Source: JAZKGA01 sp040386235 (GTDB lineage: Bacteria; Pseudomonadota; Alphaproteobacteria; Micavibrionales; Micavibrionaceae). From it: 64,000 bases of DNA. Below, in pieces: positions 60,639 to 64,000 of this stretch (position 1 is the stretch's first letter; each line of letters opens with the position of its first letter). The stretch is from NCBI GenBank assembly GCA_040386235.1, contig JAZKGA010000001.1, positions 248,001 to 312,000 of the forward strand, given 5' to 3'. A program made the translations under genes and the position numbers. The notes under the pieces are model-generated. The model did no database searches, was not told the DNA's origin, and was given only the letters and a program-made list of their open reading frames with translations.

Positions 60639-63044
60639 ATGATACAAAAAGTTGCCGTTTTAGGGGCAGGCGTCATGGGATCGGGTATCGCCGCCCAGAT
60701 CGCCAATGCAGGACTGCCTGTCGTGCTGCTGGATATTCCGCCAAAAGACACGAATCTGCCGCGCAATGCAATTGCCGCCGGGGCGATTGACCGGATGCTG
60801 AAAACCGATCCGGCGCCATTTATGTCCCCTGAAAACGCTAAACTTATTATGCCTGGCAATCTGGAAGACGATCTGGAGTTGCTGCGCGATTGCGATTTAA
60901 TTATCGAAGTCGTGATTGAAGACCTGGCGATCAAACACGCCACGTACGCCAAAATTGCCCCCTATCGCAAAAAAGGGGCAATTATTTCGTCCAACACATC
61001 AACCATCCCGCTGCACAAATTGGTTGAGACGATGGACAAAGCCTTTCAGGCTGATTTCCTTATCACCCATTTTTTCAATCCGCCGCGTTATATGCGCCTG
61101 CTGGAACTGGTTGTGGGGACGCACACGAAACCTGAACACATCGCAACAGTCACGCATTTCTGCGATATCGTCCTGGGCAAAGGCGTGGTCCGATGTAACG
61201 ACACGCCTGGATTTATCGCGAACCGCCTGGGCGTTTTCTGGTTACAGGCCGGCGTAAACGAAGCCTTGCGTCAAAATATATCCGTTGATCTGGCCGATGC
61301 GGTTATGGGCAAGCCGGTCGGCATTCCAAAAACCGGCGTGTTCGGCCTGATTGATCTGGTCGGTATTGATTTGATGCCTAAACTGGCGACATCCATGCTG
61401 GGCAACCTGGCGGCAAACGACCCTTACCGGACATTGTACCAGGATTATCCGTTTATCAGCCAGATGATCGCCGCAGGATACACGGGCCGAAAAGGCAAAG
61501 GCGGGTTTTACCGCCTGCACCCGGACGGCAAGGATAAGGGTAAGCAATCGTTGCGCCTGAACGCCGATCATTTTGATGCCGATACGTCTTATGGACCGGT
61601 GGAAAAAATCGGCGGCCTGCCGTCTTTAGACGCGGGCAAAGATGGCGGATTGCGCGCGGTCTTAAGCGCGCCGGACGCTGGCGGGCGATATGCCTGGGCG
61701 GTGTTGTCGCAAACACTGTCCTATGCCGCCGCCCTGGTGCCCGAGGTTGCAGACAGCATCACGGATGTCGATACGGCGATGCGGCTGGGCTATAACTGGA
61801 AAAACGGCCCTTTTGAAATGATGGATGCGGTTGGCCCCGCTTGGCTGGCCGAACGGTTAAAGGCGGACGGCAAGCCTGTCCCCGACCTTTTGCAACGTGT
61901 TGGTGACGGCACATTTTACAAGATCACAAACGGCGTGCTGCACGCCTTTGGCACAGATGGCAAATATCATGTTGTCAAACGTCCGGCCGGTGTTCTGCTG
62001 CTATCCGATATCAAACGGGCGCAAAAACCTGCCTTTAAAACCGCCAGCGCCGCGTTGTGGGATGTCGGCGACGGCGTTTTGTGCCTGGAATTCACTGGCA
62101 AGATGAACGCCTTGGATGAACATGTCTTTACCGCCATCCATACGGCCATTGACCTGGTTGGCGACGGCAAGAGTGAGTGGAAGGGCCTGGTCGTTTACAA
62201 TGAAGGATCGGCGTTTTCCGTCGGGGCCAATCTGGCCCTGGCCATGTTCGCGATGAATATCGCCCTATGGCCGCAAATCGAAGCGTTGGTCAGCGGGGGG
62301 CAACAAGCTTATATGGCCTTGAAATACGCGCCATTCCCGGTTGTCGTCGCACCGTCGGGTATGGCCCTTGGCGGCGGGTGTGAAATCCTGCTGCATGCCG
62401 ACCATGTTCAGGCGCATGCCGAAACCTATTGCGGATTGGTTGAGGTCGGGGTCGGCCTGATCCCCGGATGGGGCGGGTGTAAGGAAATGCTGTTGCGCGC
62501 GCAAGTCAAAGAACGTGCGGGGTATGACCAGGCCACGGGTGGTAAAAAAATATGGTTCAGTCCGAAAAACACGCCTATGGGCGCAGTCCGGGCCGCGTTT
62601 GAAATTATCGCCACGGCCAAAACCGCCAAATCTGCCCAGGATGCAAAAGCCATCGGCTATCTGCGCGATCACGACGGGATTACAATGAACCGTGACCGGC
62701 TGCTATTTGATGCCAAACAACAGCTGCTGAAACTGGCACCGAATTATGTGCCACCGGCGAAACCGGAACATGTTCGCCTGCCGGGACCCAGCGGTGCGAC
62801 CGCCCTGACCCTGGCTGTCAGCGACCTGCAAAAATCAGGAAAGGCCACGCCGTATGACGGGGTGGTCAGCGCGGCACTGGCAACAGTCTTAAGTGGTGGT
62901 GAAAACGGCGATTGGACCAGACCGGTGGGTGAGGATGATATCCTGGCCCTTGAGCTGGCCGCATTCATGCAATTGGTCCGCAACCCAGGCACACTGGCCC
63001 GCATCGAACATATGCTGGAAAAGGGCAAGCCGTTAAGGAATTAA
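60639..63044 (+). CDS. Fatty acid oxidation 3-hydroxyacyl-CoA dehydrogenase/enoyl-CoA hydratase (FadN type)
   Basis: 801 residues with the dehydrogenase part first: Rossmann motif GAGVMG (9-14), SNTSTIPL, THFFNPPRYM with the catalytic His, then the C-terminal dehydrogenase domains (to about 450). A crotonase domain occupies about 470-680 (GMALGGGCEILLHAD and VGVGLIPGWGG). This is the FadN (YusL) order, opposite to FadB (hydratase first). It oxidises 3-hydroxyacyl-CoAs during beta-oxidation. An AAGGGG site precedes the ATG. A FadA-type thiolase and FadE are not in the window. Confidence 0.93.
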   Translation: MIQKVAVLGAGVMGSGIAAQIANAGLPVVLLDIPPKDTNLPRNAIAAGAIDRMLKTDPAPFMSPENAKLIMPGNLEDDLELLRDCDLIIEVVIEDLAIKHATYAKIAPYRKKGAIISSNTSTIPLHKLVETMDKAFQADFLITHFFNPPRYMRLLELVVGTHTKPEHIATVTHFCDIVLGKGVVRCNDTPGFIANRLGVFWLQAGVNEALRQNISVDLADAVMGKPVGIPKTGVFGLIDLVGIDLMPKLATSMLGNLAANDPYRTLYQDYPFISQMIAAGYTGRKGKGGFYRLHPDGKDKGKQSLRLNADHFDADTSYGPVEKIGGLPSLDAGKDGGLRAVLSAPDAGGRYAWAVLSQTLSYAAALVPEVADSITDVDTAMRLGYNWKNGPFEMMDAVGPAWLAERLKADGKPVPDLLQRVGDGTFYKITNGVLHAFGTDGKYHVVKRPAGVLLLSDIKRAQKPAFKTASAALWDVGDGVLCLEFTGKMNALDEHVFTAIHTAIDLVGDGKSEWKGLVVYNEGSAFSVGANLALAMFAMNIALWPQIEALVSGGQQAYMALKYAPFPVVVAPSGMALGGGCEILLHADHVQAHAETYCGLVEVGVGLIPGWGGCKEMLLRAQVKERAGYDQATGGKKIWFSPKNTPMGAVRAAFEIIATAKTAKSAQDAKAIGYLRDHDGITMNRDRLLFDAKQQLLKLAPNYVPPAKPEHVRLPGPSGATALTLAVSDLQKSGKATPYDGVVSAALATVLSGGENGDWTRPVGEDDILALELAAFMQLVRNPGTLARIEHMLEKGKPLRN

Positions 63045-63059
63045 AACAGTAAAATTCAA

Positions 63060-63089
63060 TTGCCTTTCTCTATATTACCATATTATAGA
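63060..63089 (+). promoter_or_regulatory. Promoter of the 63109 orphan gene
   Basis: TTGCCT (63060-63065), an 18-base spacer and TATAGA (63084-63089) in an AT-rich gap, 20 bases before the ATG. Confidence 0.5.
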
Positions 63090-63108
63090 TAGGCAAAGGA
63101 CGATACTG

Positions 63109-63669
63109 ATGGCATCAAATAAACGTTACTTAAGTCGCATATACCCAATTCTGGCGCGCGAGGGCATCCCCGATATTGGGTCAGACGAAATTCGCATTTA
63201 TGGCCCGCCTGCCAGTACGGGGTATATTCAAACCCCAAAGTTTGCTGCGGCATTCCGAACCCATACAGGTAAGCCTTTGGCTGTTGTCGAAATGTTATGG
63301 GCAGATGACGAAAGAACCCATATTACCGGTCGTACTGGCCTTGTGATTGATATCAACAGTAAAAAGCCTGTCGAAACAAACTTATGGTTCAAGCCAGGAT
63401 CTTCCGAGTTAAGCTGTGTCTTTACACAGCTTGAGTGGGAACAAAGCCATCGGCGCAAAGAAATCTGGCACGCAAAACACCATAAAATAATGGGTTGGAC
63501 AGCCCGTGTCATTGCCCTACAGGATAAAGCGGAAAAGACAGTTCAGCTGGTCCGGCGGTTTGAAGAGGTTGCGGCAGCAATGGATTTGAATGTTGCGCCA
63601 CAAGTTATTGAGAATCGCAGCAAGATAGCGATTCACCCAGATTCCCACTTGGCTTTCATGGGTAAATAA
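63109..63669 (+). CDS. Hypothetical protein, orphan
   Basis: 186 residues with an AAAGGA site at good spacing. Soluble and basic; no signal peptide. The middle section (GKPLAVVEMLWADDERTHITGRTGLVIDINSKKPVETNLWFKPG) looks beta-rich, the C-terminal 80 residues helical. Base composition is more AT-rich than the neighbours. It has its own promoter and terminator. No family is recognised. Confidence 0.65.
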   Translation: MASNKRYLSRIYPILAREGIPDIGSDEIRIYGPPASTGYIQTPKFAAAFRTHTGKPLAVVEMLWADDERTHITGRTGLVIDINSKKPVETNLWFKPGSSELSCVFTQLEWEQSHRRKEIWHAKHHKIMGWTARVIALQDKAEKTVQLVRRFEEVAAAMDLNVAPQVIENRSKIAIHPDSHLAFMGK

Positions 63670-63695
63670 AAAAGGGGCCGTTTGGCCCCTTTTTA
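63668..63695. terminator. Bidirectional terminator after the orphan gene
   Basis: A 9-bp stem AAAGGGGCC/GGCCCCTTT with loop GTTT and a long T-run, placed between the orphan gene and the DUF1150 gene, which converge. Confidence 0.93.
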
Positions 63696-63881
63696 TTAAT
63701 GTAATGTCACGGGCATCAAATCGTTTTGCTGGGCCAGGGCAATCGCCGGACCGATCCCATCAAGAATATGCAGTAACGTGCCGTCCGCGGCATGCACGCC
63801 GTAAAAACCATTCTCTTCCGGTCGAATGTAAACCACCTGGTTTAAGCCCAGTTTTTGCAGTTTCTCAGGGGTCATCGTCAT
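63696..63881 (-). CDS. DUF1150 family small protein
   Basis: 61 residues. Sequence PEKLQKLGLNQVVYIRPEENGFYGVHAADGTLLHILDG...ALAQQNDLMPVTLH matches the alphaproteobacterial DUF1150 family, usually encoded directly after an Hsp20 heat-shock gene. A GGAGGT site lies 6 bases upstream, inside the preceding gene. Its start overlaps the stop of that gene (ATGA). The function is unknown; heat-stress association is from gene order. Confidence 0.85.
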   Translation of the reverse strand: MTMTPEKLQKLGLNQVVYIRPEENGFYGVHAADGTLLHILDGIGPAIALAQQNDLMPVTLH

Positions 63882-64000
63882 TCTTTTACCTCCGGCTTCA
63901 CTGTTTTCTTGCTGGGCGACACATCAATCGCGGCGGCTGTCACCTGTTTTGGCTGGTTCGTGCCGGTGGCCGTACGGCCCGTGGCGCAAATATCGATTTT
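63878..64000 (-). CDS. Probable Hsp20 small heat-shock protein, C-terminal end
   Basis: Only the last 40 codons are within the window. The frame begins KIDI, consistent with the C-terminal I-x-I motif of small heat-shock proteins, then a polar tail rich in Thr, Ala and Lys ending KPEVKE. The identification rests mainly on the following DUF1150 gene, with which it is translationally coupled. The upstream part is off the edge. Confidence 0.5.
   Translation of the reverse strand, partial: KIDICATGRTATGTNQPKQVTAAAIDVSPSKKTVKPEVKE

Overview
The window reads as a contiguous piece of an alphaproteobacterial chromosome of moderate GC content. The best lineage evidence is a two-piece, circularly permuted tmRNA gene (17448-17767). 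Supporting evidence is local gene order: hflK-hflC-degP beside folA, cmk-rpsA-ihfB-lapA-accD-folC, kdsD-lptC-lptA, and a DUF1150 gene behind a probable Hsp20. The three DotA/TraY-like genes suggest a bacterium with a type IVB-like transfer system; a Micavibrio-like or related Rhodospirillales-type organism would fit, but the genus cannot be proved from this sequence.

Layout. 0-10 kb: a ferredoxin-NADP reductase fragment, ctaA, a glycosyltransferase with a coupled lipoprotein gene, rne, an N-acetylmuramoyl-L-alanine amidase, a CDF metal exporter, an orphan flagellar-rod-like protein and a secreted protein. 10-18 kb: miaA, degP, hflC, hflK, mrp, folA, a two-domain ThyX-like protein and ssrA. 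18-24 kb: an operon of ybaK-type deacylase, thioredoxin-TPR, LON-N domain, Trm112 and DUF971 genes, then two small ORFs, tRNA-Gly, a degenerate BY-kinase-like membrane protein overlapping a response regulator with a degenerate GGDEF domain, and tRNA-Leu. 24-35 kb: an RNase D-like exonuclease, kdsD-lptC-lptA, and the minus-strand folC/accD/lapA/ihfB/rpsA/cmk series ending in a GGDEF-EAL protein.

35-45 kb: cysS, then three successive DotA/TraY-family genes filling almost 9 kb. 45-50 kb: envelope lipid transport (mlaC, mlaA, lptG, lptF). 49-57 kb: pepA with an AT-hook-like tail, holC, two AT-richer orphan ORFs, a membrane-anchored cytochrome c, ftsK, lolA and recR. 57-64 kb: an RTX repeat protein, two uncharacterised envelope proteins, a FadN-type beta-oxidation enzyme, an orphan gene, DUF1150 and the tail of a probable Hsp20.

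Envelope biogenesis dominates: lipopolysaccharide precursor and transport (kdsD, lptA, lptC, lptF, lptG), phospholipid transport (mlaA, mlaC), lipoprotein transport (lolA), membrane proteolysis (hflKC, degP) and cell separation (amidase, ftsK). A second group covers folate, thymidylate and translation functions. No integrase, transposase, prophage or CRISPR array was seen. The most unusual items are the DotA/TraY trio with a shared palindrome upstream of copies 1 and 3, the tmRNA tag that looks internally duplicated, the ThyX-like protein whose signature is divided between two halves, the pseudo-kinase/pseudo-cyclase pair, the AT-hook-like tail on PepA, and the absence of aromatic amino acid genes where relatives often carry them.
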